DNA of 64,000 nt from contig NZ_CP088298.1 of assembly GCF_021117425.1 (NCBI RefSeq), positions 310,001-374,000 on the forward strand. Reading direction: 5' to 3'. A program made the translations under genes and the position numbers. Source of the DNA: Brevibacterium zhoupengii (GTDB lineage Bacteria; Actinomycetota; Actinomycetes; Actinomycetales; Brevibacteriaceae). Below are positions 9,044 through 16,566 of the stretch, piece after piece; position 1 is the stretch's first letter, and each line of letters begins with the position of its first letter. The notes beneath the pieces were generated by a model. The model worked only from the letters and a program-made list of their open reading frames with translations. It was not told where the DNA came from and did not search any database.

Positions 9044-9838
9044 ATGACCGAAGCAGCAGATTCAGGGGCAAAGACGGACAACCTGCTCATCGAGAGCGAG
9101 GACGGTGTCCTCACCGTCACCTTCAACCGGCCCGAGGCGCGAAATGCGATGACCTGGGACATGTACATGGGCCTTGCCGAGGCGTGTGAGACGGCCGATG
9201 GAGACGACTCCATCCGTGTCATGGTTCTGCGCGGAGCGGGTGGGAAGGCCTTCGTCGCCGGTACCGACATCGCACAATTCACCGAGTTCGACGGTCCCGC
9301 GGGCGTCGCGTACGAGAAGCGCATCTCTGAGGTGCTCGCCCGTCTGCGAGCCGTGAACATCCCGGTCATCGCAGCGATCGACGGGTACTGCGTCGGTGGA
9401 GGCCTCGGGATCGCAGCTTGTGCCGACGTTCGCGTCGCCTCACCGAGGGCGCGCTTCGGGGTGCCGATCGCGCGGACCCTGGGCAACTGCCTCTCCGGTG
9501 ACACCCTGGGTCTGCTCATCGAACTGCTCGGGCGTGCCCGCGTAGTCGATATGCTGCTGCGGGCACGGTTCATCGAGGCCGATGAAGCCCTGGGCGCTGG
9601 GTTCGTAGGACTCGTCACCGAGGACATCGCCGAGGCGACCGCTGAGTGGGCGGCCACGCTCAAGGGGCACGCACCGCTGACGATGTGGTCTGTCAAGGAG
9701 GTCGTTCGCAGGCTTTCCGATTCAGGTGGTTCCGTTGACGACGAGGACATCGTCGAACGAATCTATGGCTCGCAGGACTTCCACAACGCCGTGCACGCGT
9801 TCGTCAGCAAGACTCCTTACGAATGGCGGGGGCGCTGA
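9044..9838 (+). CDS. Crotonase-superfamily protein without the hydratase glutamates
   Basis: 264 residues with the enoyl-CoA hydratase fold: AGGKAFVAGTDIAQF forms one oxyanion-hole strand and DGYCVGGGLGIAACAD the other. The two acid/base glutamates of true hydratases (rat Glu144 in GGGCE and Glu164 in QPE) are G122 (GGGLG) and I142 (GVPIA) here, so ordinary hydration is unlikely. Isomerase, thioesterase or decarboxylase chemistry on the CoA-ester made by the upstream CoA-transferase is more plausible. Its 3' end converges on the next gene with a 32-bp gap and no clear hairpin. Confidence 0.85.
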   Translation: MTEAADSGAKTDNLLIESEDGVLTVTFNRPEARNAMTWDMYMGLAEACETADGDDSIRVMVLRGAGGKAFVAGTDIAQFTEFDGPAGVAYEKRISEVLARLRAVNIPVIAAIDGYCVGGGLGIAACADVRVASPRARFGVPIARTLGNCLSGDTLGLLIELLGRARVVDMLLRARFIEADEALGAGFVGLVTEDIAEATAEWAATLKGHAPLTMWSVKEVVRRLSDSGGSVDDEDIVERIYGSQDFHNAVHAFVSKTPYEWRGR

Positions 9839-9870
9839 CCGCGTCGCTGGCTTGGGCGTGCCCGATGATG

Positions 9871-10761
9871 TCAGGCGTCGTAGGTCCGCATCACCTGTGA
9901 GTCGTCGCGACGGAGGTGACCCAAGTCGGCCGCGTCAGCGAATTTTCTGGCCGCCACCGGGAGCAGGGCCAGCTCGATGTCGACGTCCTCGGCCACCTCG
10001 GCGACGATGGTGGTGTCCTTGACGAGGATGCCGACGGCGCTTGCGACCTCGACGTCGACATCCTTGAGCATCCGCGGGCCGCGATCACCGAGCATCCAGG
10101 AATTCGCGGCACCGGCCGTCATCGCTTCGAGAACCTTGGCTTGGTCGAGACCGAGCCGCTCGGCCAGCGACAGTGCTTCCGCGGCGGCCACGACGTGGAC
10201 GGAACACAGCAGCTGATTCACCGCCTTGAAGGACTGACCGTCTCCGATGCGTCCGCCACAGTCGATGATCGTCCCGAGCGACTCGAGAACCGCCCGTCGG
10301 GACTCGAGCACCTCCTGCGGACCCGAAGCGAGCATCCGCAGAGTGCCGGCCACGACTCCGGCGATGCCCCCAGTGACAGGAGCGTCGAGGACTCCGATGC
10401 CTTGCGCCTCGGCACGCTGCGCTGCGGCTCGCACCGCTTCTGGCCCGACTGTGGACATGATGACGAGCACAGCGTCTGGCGACATGAGTGAGAGCAGCCC
10501 AGGTGTTCCTGTCTCCTCGTTCCCGTCGAGCGCCTGCGTGAGCTGACTGCCGTCGGCGACCATGACGATGACCGTCGCCGCAGACTCTGCCGACAGAGGT
10601 CGTTCCTCATTCGGCAGCCCCGCTTCCGTGGCACGAGCGCGAGGCCCCGGGAACGGATCGACGCCCGTGACATGGAATCCTGCCCCTTGCAGCCGCAGGG
10701 CCATGGGCAGGCCGATGGCTCCGATTCCGAGGAACGTGATGTGGTCGGCGCTGACAGTCAT
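9871..10761 (-). CDS. 3-hydroxyisobutyrate-dehydrogenase-family oxidoreductase (LtnD/GarR-like)
   Basis: 296 residues. The Rossmann nucleotide loop is FLGIGAIGLPMALRLQGAG at the N terminus, and the conserved substrate-side lysine lies in FKAVNQLL near residue 167. The family oxidises 2- or 3-hydroxy acids with NAD(P); tetronate (L-threonate) dehydrogenase is one branch. It is the last gene of the tetrose-type operon, 54 bp after the SDR gene, with its own good site (GGAGG). The substrate is inferred from context only. Confidence 0.85.
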   Translation of the reverse strand: MTVSADHITFLGIGAIGLPMALRLQGAGFHVTGVDPFPGPRARATEAGLPNEERPLSAESAATVIVMVADGSQLTQALDGNEETGTPGLLSLMSPDAVLVIMSTVGPEAVRAAAQRAEAQGIGVLDAPVTGGIAGVVAGTLRMLASGPQEVLESRRAVLESLGTIIDCGGRIGDGQSFKAVNQLLCSVHVVAAAEALSLAERLGLDQAKVLEAMTAGAANSWMLGDRGPRMLKDVDVEVASAVGILVKDTTIVAEVAEDVDIELALLPVAARKFADAADLGHLRRDDSQVMRTYDA

Positions 10762-10815
10762 AGATCCTCCATTGGATCGTGTCGTTGATGCGGTCGGTGC
10801 GGTCGGTGCAGGAGA

Positions 10816-11625
10816 TCAGTGGAAGTAGAGGCCGCCGTTGATGCTCAGGGTCTGTCCCGTGATGTGTCCGGCGCCCTCGCTGATGAGGAATTCGACGGTT
10901 GCAGACACATCTTCGGGCACCGAGATCCGCCCCAGAGCGGTCGCGGCCCCCATCGCCTCGCGGCGTTCGTCATCGAGTGGGCCGCCCATGATGTCGGTAT
11001 CGACCGGCCCCGGGGACACCGAGTTTGCAGTGACACCGTGCGGGCCGAGTTCCAGGGCGACTCCGCGCATGAGGCCGACGATTCCTGCTTTGGCTGCGGC
11101 GTAGGCGGTTTTCGAGAACGTTCCGCCGCCCTTCTGTGCCGTGACAGAGGACAGGCCGATGATGCGACCCAGTCCGTTCTTCGCCATGATTCTGCCGAAG
11201 GCTTGGGTGACGAGGTGTGTCGCGGTGAGGTTGTTCGTCATCACCCGCGCCCATTCGTCATCGGTGATCTCGAAGTAGGTCGTCGAGGAGGAGACACCGG
11301 CGAAGTTCGCCAGAGCGACGATTTGGGGCAGGCCTGCTTCGAAGGCGGCTGCCGCCTCGGCGATCTGATCTGATCGGGTCACGTCGACACCCCTGCCAAG
11401 GGCGGTCACACCATATTCTTCGGTGATCTCGGAGGCGAGATCCTGGGCTTCGCCGCTGCGGCGAGCAATGAGTCCGAGGTTCCAGCCGGAGCGTGCAAGA
11501 CGGTGGGCGGTGTGGCGACCGATTCCATTCGCGCTGCCGACACCGGTGAGAATCGCGGTGCGTTCGGCAGGGAAGGCCGGGCCCAGGGAGATCGATGACT
11601 GAGCGCGGGTGGATGAAGTCGTCAT
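10816..11625 (-). CDS. Short-chain dehydrogenase/reductase
   Basis: 269 residues, classical SDR. The cofactor loop reads TGVGSANGIGR (about 28-38), the catalytic Ser lies in IGLSSVTA, the YxxxK pair in YAAAK, and the C terminus carries TGQTLSINGG. Probably oxidises a polyol or ketose hydroxyl with NAD(P). The start overlaps the upstream TIM-barrel gene by 4 bp (ATGA). In this setting a tetritol or tetrulose dehydrogenase would fit, by inference. Confidence 0.88.
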   Translation of the reverse strand: MTTSSTRAQSSISLGPAFPAERTAILTGVGSANGIGRHTAHRLARSGWNLGLIARRSGEAQDLASEITEEYGVTALGRGVDVTRSDQIAEAAAAFEAGLPQIVALANFAGVSSSTTYFEITDDEWARVMTNNLTATHLVTQAFGRIMAKNGLGRIIGLSSVTAQKGGGTFSKTAYAAAKAGIVGLMRGVALELGPHGVTANSVSPGPVDTDIMGGPLDDERREAMGAATALGRISVPEDVSATVEFLISEGAGHITGQTLSINGGLYFH

Positions 11626-12566
11626 GAGTGCGTGGTGCCTTTCGTCGTTTGTGCGGTGGAGAGGAGCCCGATGAGGTAGTTTCTGTTCTCTGCGCAGACG
11701 CCGAGGCTGTCGCCCCCGTACTGCTCCATGAGGAAGGGGCCGTCGAAGCCGAGTTCCACGGCGCGGGTGACCATTGCGCGGTAGTCGATGAGGCCGTCGC
11801 GCATCGTCGTCGGATGGGAGGTGAACCAGGACCCGTCGGCGGCCTCATCTCGCTGGTAGTTCTTCATGTGCCAGTAGTTCGCGTAAGGGAGAGTGAGTTC
11901 ATGCATGGCTCGCCAGTCATCGATGGGGCGGTGCAGACGGACGAGGTTGCCGATGTCGGGGTTGAGCCCGACATTGTCGAGTCCGATCTCCTCAACGAGA
12001 CGGACGGCGGACTCGGCGGTGCCCAGGTAGGTGTCCTCGTACATCTCCAAGGACATCGGCAGGCCCACCTCGGCGGCGTGCTGGCCCAACTCGCGCAGAC
12101 GGTGGACTGCCAGTGCACGGACCTCGGGGTCGTCTGGATCCTCCCAGCCTTTCGCCGTCCAGAACCAGAGTGCCTCGCGTTGGGCCTGGGAGAAGGGCTG
12201 ATGCAGTCCGGTTGAGAACACTTGGCAGCCGAGTTCGGCGGCCGCGTCGATGGTGCGGTGAGCGTAGTCGAGGTTGGCCTCGCCCTGGTCGGGGTCGATG
12301 ATCGACTGGCGTTGGACATGGATGGAGGTGAGTTCGACACCCGCCGAGGCGGCCAGGTCCTTGAAGAGGCCGCGGCGTTCGGATGAGAGATCGGCTGGGC
12401 GAATGTGGCTGTCGGCGATCTCGAGGGCGGTGAAGCCGAGAGCGGAGACCGTGGAGAAGATTCCGGCCCAGGTCTGAGGGTCGGCTTCATGGAGGGGCAG
12501 GCCGCTGGGGTCGGTGGGGGAGAAGCCGTGCATGCAGCAGGCGATCGTGTGCTCGGTTGGGCTCAT
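11622..12566 (-). CDS. Xylose-isomerase-like TIM-barrel isomerase/epimerase or decarboxylase
   Basis: 314 residues of the AP-endonuclease-2/xylose-isomerase-like superfamily. Likely metal ligands are spread along the barrel: Glu in SLEMYEDTYLG, Asp in NPDIGN, His in WHMKNYQ and Glu in FLMEQYGGDS. The family holds sugar isomerases, tetronate isomerases (OtnI) and, as I recall, 3-oxo-isoapionate decarboxylases (OiaC) that feed L-erythrulose to the same kinase/isomerase set seen upstream. It overlaps both neighbours by 4 bp. The substrate is not assigned. Confidence 0.8.
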   Translation of the reverse strand: MSPTEHTIACCMHGFSPTDPSGLPLHEADPQTWAGIFSTVSALGFTALEIADSHIRPADLSSERRGLFKDLAASAGVELTSIHVQRQSIIDPDQGEANLDYAHRTIDAAAELGCQVFSTGLHQPFSQAQREALWFWTAKGWEDPDDPEVRALAVHRLRELGQHAAEVGLPMSLEMYEDTYLGTAESAVRLVEEIGLDNVGLNPDIGNLVRLHRPIDDWRAMHELTLPYANYWHMKNYQRDEAADGSWFTSHPTTMRDGLIDYRAMVTRAVELGFDGPFLMEQYGGDSLGVCAENRNYLIGLLSTAQTTKGTTHS

Positions 12567-13336
12567 GGGTCCTCGTGGTTCTCTTGGGTGGGAGGTTGAG
12601 GGTCTTCGACGAGCGCGCGGTGGGCGACCATCCTGACGTGGTGGCGCATGGCCGCTTCCGGTGCGGTCGGGTCTGGTGAGGCGAAGGCTTCGATGATGGC
12701 TCGATGTTCGGACAGTGCTTCGTTGACGTCGGTGATGCCGTGGGGCAGCGCCTGTCTCAGGCGGTGGACCTGGGCAGCCAGGTCGTGTGACATCTTCACG
12801 AGGTAGCGATTGCCGCAGTGCTCAAGGATTGTGTCGTGGAAGTCTCGATCCCGGGCGAAGTACTCCTGGGCCGCACTGACCTGGATTCGGCGCGCGTCTT
12901 CGGGACTGCCGGCGACCTCGTCGCCTTGTTCGGTCGTCTCCCGTACTCTGTCGCCGGCCTTCTCGTGCTCGGCTTGGGCGGCTGCCAGTGAGCTGAGCAG
13001 GTCCTCGCTGGCCGGTGTCGCCAGCCGTGTCGCTGTCGTCTCCACCGTTTCGCGGGCGATGAAGAGCTCTTGGAGCTGTCCGCGATCCAGGGGAGGGGAG
13101 ACGCGGTAGCCGCGCAGGGCTTCGCGGACGACGAGGCCGGTGCGTTCGAGGTCGACGAGCGCTTCCCGCACCGGCGTCGGTGAGACGTTGAGCTGCCTGG
13201 CCAACCCGTCGATGGACACTCTTTCGCCAGGTGAGATCTCTCCGGTGAGGAGAATTTCGAGGATGTGTTCGTAGACGAGGTCGCGGAGTCCACGACGTTC
13301 GATGTCTGCGCGGGGGATCGGAGACTGTGCATTCAT
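12563..13336 (-). CDS. GntR-family (FCD) regulator inside the tetrose-type operon
   Basis: 257 residues. The winged helix (about 12-80) includes SIDGLARQLNVSPTPVREALVDLERTGL; the helical FCD domain follows, with metal-type histidines in FHDTILEH and MRHHVRM. A charged, low-complexity insert near residues 135-155 is longer than usual. Overlaps of 4 bp on each side embed it in the operon, which implies autoregulation. The perfect palindrome at 16434-16445 before the first gene is its likely operator. Confidence 0.9.
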   Translation of the reverse strand: MNAQSPIPRADIERRGLRDLVYEHILEILLTGEISPGERVSIDGLARQLNVSPTPVREALVDLERTGLVVREALRGYRVSPPLDRGQLQELFIARETVETTATRLATPASEDLLSSLAAAQAEHEKAGDRVRETTEQGDEVAGSPEDARRIQVSAAQEYFARDRDFHDTILEHCGNRYLVKMSHDLAAQVHRLRQALPHGITDVNEALSEHRAIIEAFASPDPTAPEAAMRHHVRMVAHRALVEDPQPPTQENHEDP

Positions 13337-14154
13337 GAATTCAGCATAATGACATCGGCGAGTTCATCGAGGATTCTCGGCACTGAATCGGGGTCGTGGG
13401 CGAAGCGTCCGAGGAAGAGTCCGTCGACAGCGGGACCCAGCTGAGCGAGCAGACCTGGGCCTGCGCTTCCGCCGTAGACGAGGCGGAAGTCGAGACTGGG
13501 AAAGTGGATTCGAGTGCGTGCCCGCACCGCTTCGCAGACGGCGATGATGTGTTCCGGGGCGGCAGGCTGCTGCGCACCGATCGCCCATATCGGCTCATAG
13601 GCGAGGACGACGCCGCCTGCGGGTGACAGGCCACCGGCAGTCGAGGGCAGGGCCGAACGGATCTGGGCGACCACCTCGGCGGCGGCAGATTCCGGTGAGC
13701 CGGCGGTGTTCTCTCCGACGCACAGGATGGGGAGCAGTCCGTGGCGCAGTGCGGCAGATGTCTTCGCATGGACGATGTCGTCAGTCTCGTGGAAGTGTCG
13801 ACGGCGCTCGGCATGGCCGACTTCGACGTAGCGGCAGCCAAGTTCGGCAAGTACGGCCCCGGAGACCTCCCCTGTCCAGGCACCAGCCTCCTCAGCGGAC
13901 AGGTTCTGGGCACCGATCTGCAGGGGTCCGCGCAGATCGAGGCACGCGGGGATCGATGGAAACTGGGGGAGGAGCACAAGCTCAGCCGTCCCCGAGGTGA
14001 CTGCCGGGTGGGCGTGCGTGAGCTCGGTGACTCTGGTGGCCCAGTCGACTGTCTGTGCGTGGGACATGTACATCTTCAGGCTGATCCCGAGGAGTCGGTC
14101 CGGGAGAGCCGGCGACGGTGCTGAGGGGGCAATGTGCGAGGGCATGTCAGTCAT
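13333..14154 (-). CDS. Triose-phosphate-isomerase homologue, probable tetrulose-phosphate isomerase
   Basis: 273 residues of the TIM fold: KMYMSH near residue 28, the catalytic His region VEVGHAERRRHF, and the catalytic Glu in AYEPIWAIG. It is somewhat longer and more divergent than glycolytic TpiA and sits beside a DhaK-DhaL kinase and RpiB. That trio matches LerI/EryH plus RpiB-type DerI enzymes known to turn L-erythrulose 1-phosphate into D-erythrose 4-phosphate. A role in that route is likelier than glycolysis. M4 is an alternative start. Confidence 0.85.
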   Translation of the reverse strand: MTDMPSHIAPSAPSPALPDRLLGISLKMYMSHAQTVDWATRVTELTHAHPAVTSGTAELVLLPQFPSIPACLDLRGPLQIGAQNLSAEEAGAWTGEVSGAVLAELGCRYVEVGHAERRRHFHETDDIVHAKTSAALRHGLLPILCVGENTAGSPESAAAEVVAQIRSALPSTAGGLSPAGGVVLAYEPIWAIGAQQPAAPEHIIAVCEAVRARTRIHFPSLDFRLVYGGSAGPGLLAQLGPAVDGLFLGRFAHDPDSVPRILDELADVIMLNS

Positions 14155-14157
14155 GGA

Positions 14158-14613
14158 TCAGCGAGATTCGTAGGCGCTGATCTGTGCCACTTTGTCGTTC
14201 GAAGCGCTCGCCGGATCGAAGGTGTATCCGATCCATTCCCTGGCCAGACGCCGGGCGAGCTCGAGGCCGATGACGCGTTGGCCCATGCAGAGGATCTGGG
14301 CATCGTTCGACAGGACCGAGCGTTCGACGCTGAACGAATCGTGCGCCGTGGCTGCTCGAATGCCCTTGACCTTGTTCGCGGCGATCGCCACACCGAGCCC
14401 GGTGCCGCAGATGAGTATTGCGCGATCGGCATCGCCTCGAGCGACCATTTCGGCAGCGGAGGTCGCGATGGAGGGATAGAAGGTGTGTGATTCGGAGTCG
14501 ACGCCGACGTCGACGACCGAGGTGATGCGTTCGTCATCTCCGAGGTCGGACTTGATGATCTCTTTGTAGTCGAATCCCGCATCGTCAGATCCGACGACCA
14601 CTCGCAGGCTCAT
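14158..14613 (-). CDS. rpiB: RpiB-family sugar-phosphate isomerase
   Basis: 151 residues, normal RpiB length. It starts LRVVVGSDDAGFDYK and holds the family signature ILICGTGLGVAIAANKV with the active-site Cys, followed by RAATAHD. RpiB proteins isomerise ribose 5-phosphate or, in tetrose operons, D-erythrulose 4-phosphate to D-erythrose 4-phosphate (DerI/EryI). It overlaps the kinase gene by 4 bp and is followed after 3 bp by the TPI homologue. The tetrose role is inferred from these neighbours. Confidence 0.9.
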   Translation of the reverse strand: MSLRVVVGSDDAGFDYKEIIKSDLGDDERITSVVDVGVDSESHTFYPSIATSAAEMVARGDADRAILICGTGLGVAIAANKVKGIRAATAHDSFSVERSVLSNDAQILCMGQRVIGLELARRLAREWIGYTFDPASASNDKVAQISAYESR

Positions 14614-16400
14614 GATCGGGCTGCCTTTCGCTCGGTGCTCTGGATGATTGGCGTAGGAGTGTCAGTGGTGAACTGGTCTGCAATCGCCGAGGCGATCATC
14701 GCCAGGGAGATCGCGCCCGGATCCGGTGTACCCAGGCTTCGATCACCGTGTGCGCGGGCACGGCCGCGAATTGCGACGAGGTCTGTCGTGGATTGGGCCG
14801 CCCGAGCAGCTGCATCTGCGGCATGGGTGGTTGCACGCGCGAAGACTGACGGCGTGGAGTCGGGACCTGCAGAGCTGACAGCGTGGGAGAACTGTGTGGC
14901 GAAGGGGGCGAGAGCATCGAGAAGAGTTTTGTCTCCGAGCTCGACTCCGCCGAACGTGCGGACCTCATCGACTGCGGCATTGATGGCGGTGGAGATCGCA
15001 GCAGGTGTCGGCTGGGAGTCACCGGCGAACCCTTCCGCCAGTGTGCTGATGATCCGTCCCCAAATGGCGCCGGAGGTGCCTCCTCCGATGTCGGCCCAGG
15101 CTTCACCGGCTGAGGTCAGTACCGCCTCGGCGCCATGGCCGTTGGCAATGGCATCTGCGGCGGCGCGTGCTGCTGCCTTCGACCCGCGCTGCATTCCGAT
15201 TCCGTGATCACCGTCCCCGGCGACGCTGTCGAGGCGACCGAGCTCACCGGCTGCGTCATCGAGGACTGCGGCGATTCGTGTGAGGACGGTAGAGATTTCT
15301 CTGCCCAACTGCTGTGAAGCCGCGGAAGCGGGAGTCGGGACTGCGATTGCCTCGTGTTCCTGTTGAGGCTGCTGTCCTGTGAAGCTGGTTGGAAGGTGTG
15401 CGGTCCCGAGCTCGCCACGGGTGTACGCGGCTGAGGAGCAGGGAGCTCCCCACAGCGGCTCGAGCTCATCGTCAAGCCACAGGAGGGTGAGCGAGAGTCC
15501 GGCCATGTCGAAACTCGTGCAGAATTCCCCGACCTCGGGGTCGACAAGTTCGTATCCGGCCTCTCTCAACAGGGGGTCGATAAGGCCGTAGAGAAGATAG
15601 AGCTCCTCGTATTTGACCGTGCCCAGTCCGTTGAGGATGGGCACGACCCGCCGTGACGAATCGGGTGCTTCGACGAGGAGGCGGGAGACCAGGAGCTCAG
15701 CCAGTTGGATCGCCGAGGGGAGCGGGACCTCGTCGATTCCCGGTTCACCATGAATGCCCAGACCGATGGCCATATTGCCCTCGGGCACAGTGAACAGCGG
15801 TTCGTCGGCTCCCGGCAGGGTGCAGCCGGAGAACGCTACTCCGATCGAGCGGGTGCGGTCGTTGGCTGAGCGGGCAAGGCGCTCGACTTCGTCCAGGTCG
15901 AGGCCAGCTTCGGCGGCGGCGCCGGCGATCTTGAAGACGACGAGGTCTCCGGCGATGCCGCGACGTTTGTCGATCTCGTCCCTGGATGCGCTGAAGATGT
16001 CGTCGGTGACGACGACCGTGCGTGCCTCGATCCCTTCAGCGCGAAGCTGTTCCTGGGCCTGGTCGAAGTTGAGAACGTCTCCGGCGTAGTTGCCGTAGCT
16101 GAAGAGGACGCCGCGGCCCTGATCGCAGCTGCGGGCCACGGACATGATCTGCTTCGTCGAGGGTGATGCGAAGACGTTTCCCATGGCCGTTCCATGGGCC
16201 AGGCCGGGGCCGACGAGTCCTGAAAATGCAGGGAAGTGGCCGCTGCCGCCTCCGATGACGAGAGAGACTGTGGGTTCGCTTGCTGCGGTGGAGCGCACGA
16301 CTCCGCCATCCACGGCTCGCACCCAACGGGACGAGGCGAGCGCAAAGCCGCGTGACATGTCGGAGACGAAGTCATTCGGGTCATTGAATAATCGGGTCAC
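14610..16400 (-). CDS. Fused DhaK-DhaL dihydroxyacetone/erythrulose-type kinase
   Basis: 596 residues, ATP-dependent single-chain form. DhaK (about 1-330) has IGGGSGHFPAFSG and the substrate-binding His217 in GLGIHGEPG; a linker near 340-370 leads to DhaL (about 375-575) with the nucleotide-site aspartates in VAGDGDHG. GTG start after AAGGGGA. It phosphorylates a C3-C4 ketose. The RpiB and TPI-like partners point to erythrulose rather than dihydroxyacetone, as in the LerK/DerK enzymes of mycobacteria. First gene of a seven-gene operon. Confidence 0.9.
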   Translation of the reverse strand: MTRLFNDPNDFVSDMSRGFALASSRWVRAVDGGVVRSTAASEPTVSLVIGGGSGHFPAFSGLVGPGLAHGTAMGNVFASPSTKQIMSVARSCDQGRGVLFSYGNYAGDVLNFDQAQEQLRAEGIEARTVVVTDDIFSASRDEIDKRRGIAGDLVVFKIAGAAAEAGLDLDEVERLARSANDRTRSIGVAFSGCTLPGADEPLFTVPEGNMAIGLGIHGEPGIDEVPLPSAIQLAELLVSRLLVEAPDSSRRVVPILNGLGTVKYEELYLLYGLIDPLLREAGYELVDPEVGEFCTSFDMAGLSLTLLWLDDELEPLWGAPCSSAAYTRGELGTAHLPTSFTGQQPQQEHEAIAVPTPASAASQQLGREISTVLTRIAAVLDDAAGELGRLDSVAGDGDHGIGMQRGSKAAARAAADAIANGHGAEAVLTSAGEAWADIGGGTSGAIWGRIISTLAEGFAGDSQPTPAAISTAINAAVDEVRTFGGVELGDKTLLDALAPFATQFSHAVSSAGPDSTPSVFARATTHAADAAARAAQSTTDLVAIRGRARAHGDRSLGTPDPGAISLAMIASAIADQFTTDTPTPIIQSTERKAARS

Positions 16401-16433
16401 GAGTTCCCCTTCGAACTGATTCCTATTTCATAG

Positions 16434-16445
16434 ATCCTATAGGAT
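16434..16445. promoter_or_regulatory. Candidate GntR operator ATCCTATAGGAT
   Basis: A perfect 12-bp palindrome, AT-rich at the centre, 33 bp upstream of the kinase start. Many FCD-type GntR regulators recognise ATCCTATAGGAT-like sites, and the operon carries its own GntR gene at 12563-13336. Confidence 0.7.
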
Positions 16446-16504
16446 TATTGTTCGAGTGCAAGGGGTCATGAGTGGCAGCGATCATTGATCAGTCACACGA
16501 CAAC

Positions 16505-16540
16505 GACGTCCCGCGACACTGCCTAGTGTCGCGGGACGTC
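16505..16540. terminator. Strong hairpin downstream of hyuB
   Basis: A perfect 16-bp inverted repeat (16505-16520 with 16525-16540) around a 4-nt loop, 26 bp beyond the hyuB stop. It most likely ends the minus-strand hyuAB transcript. The tract after the stem on the minus strand (GTTGTCGTG) is only weakly T-rich. Confidence 0.75.
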
Positions 16541-16566
16541 CTTGTGAGGTCGGCAGCTCCGGTCAA

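Noticed and set aside
10785..10812. Short tandem repeat of GGTGCGGTCG
   Set aside because: Only about two units between two genes of one operon; no sign of function.
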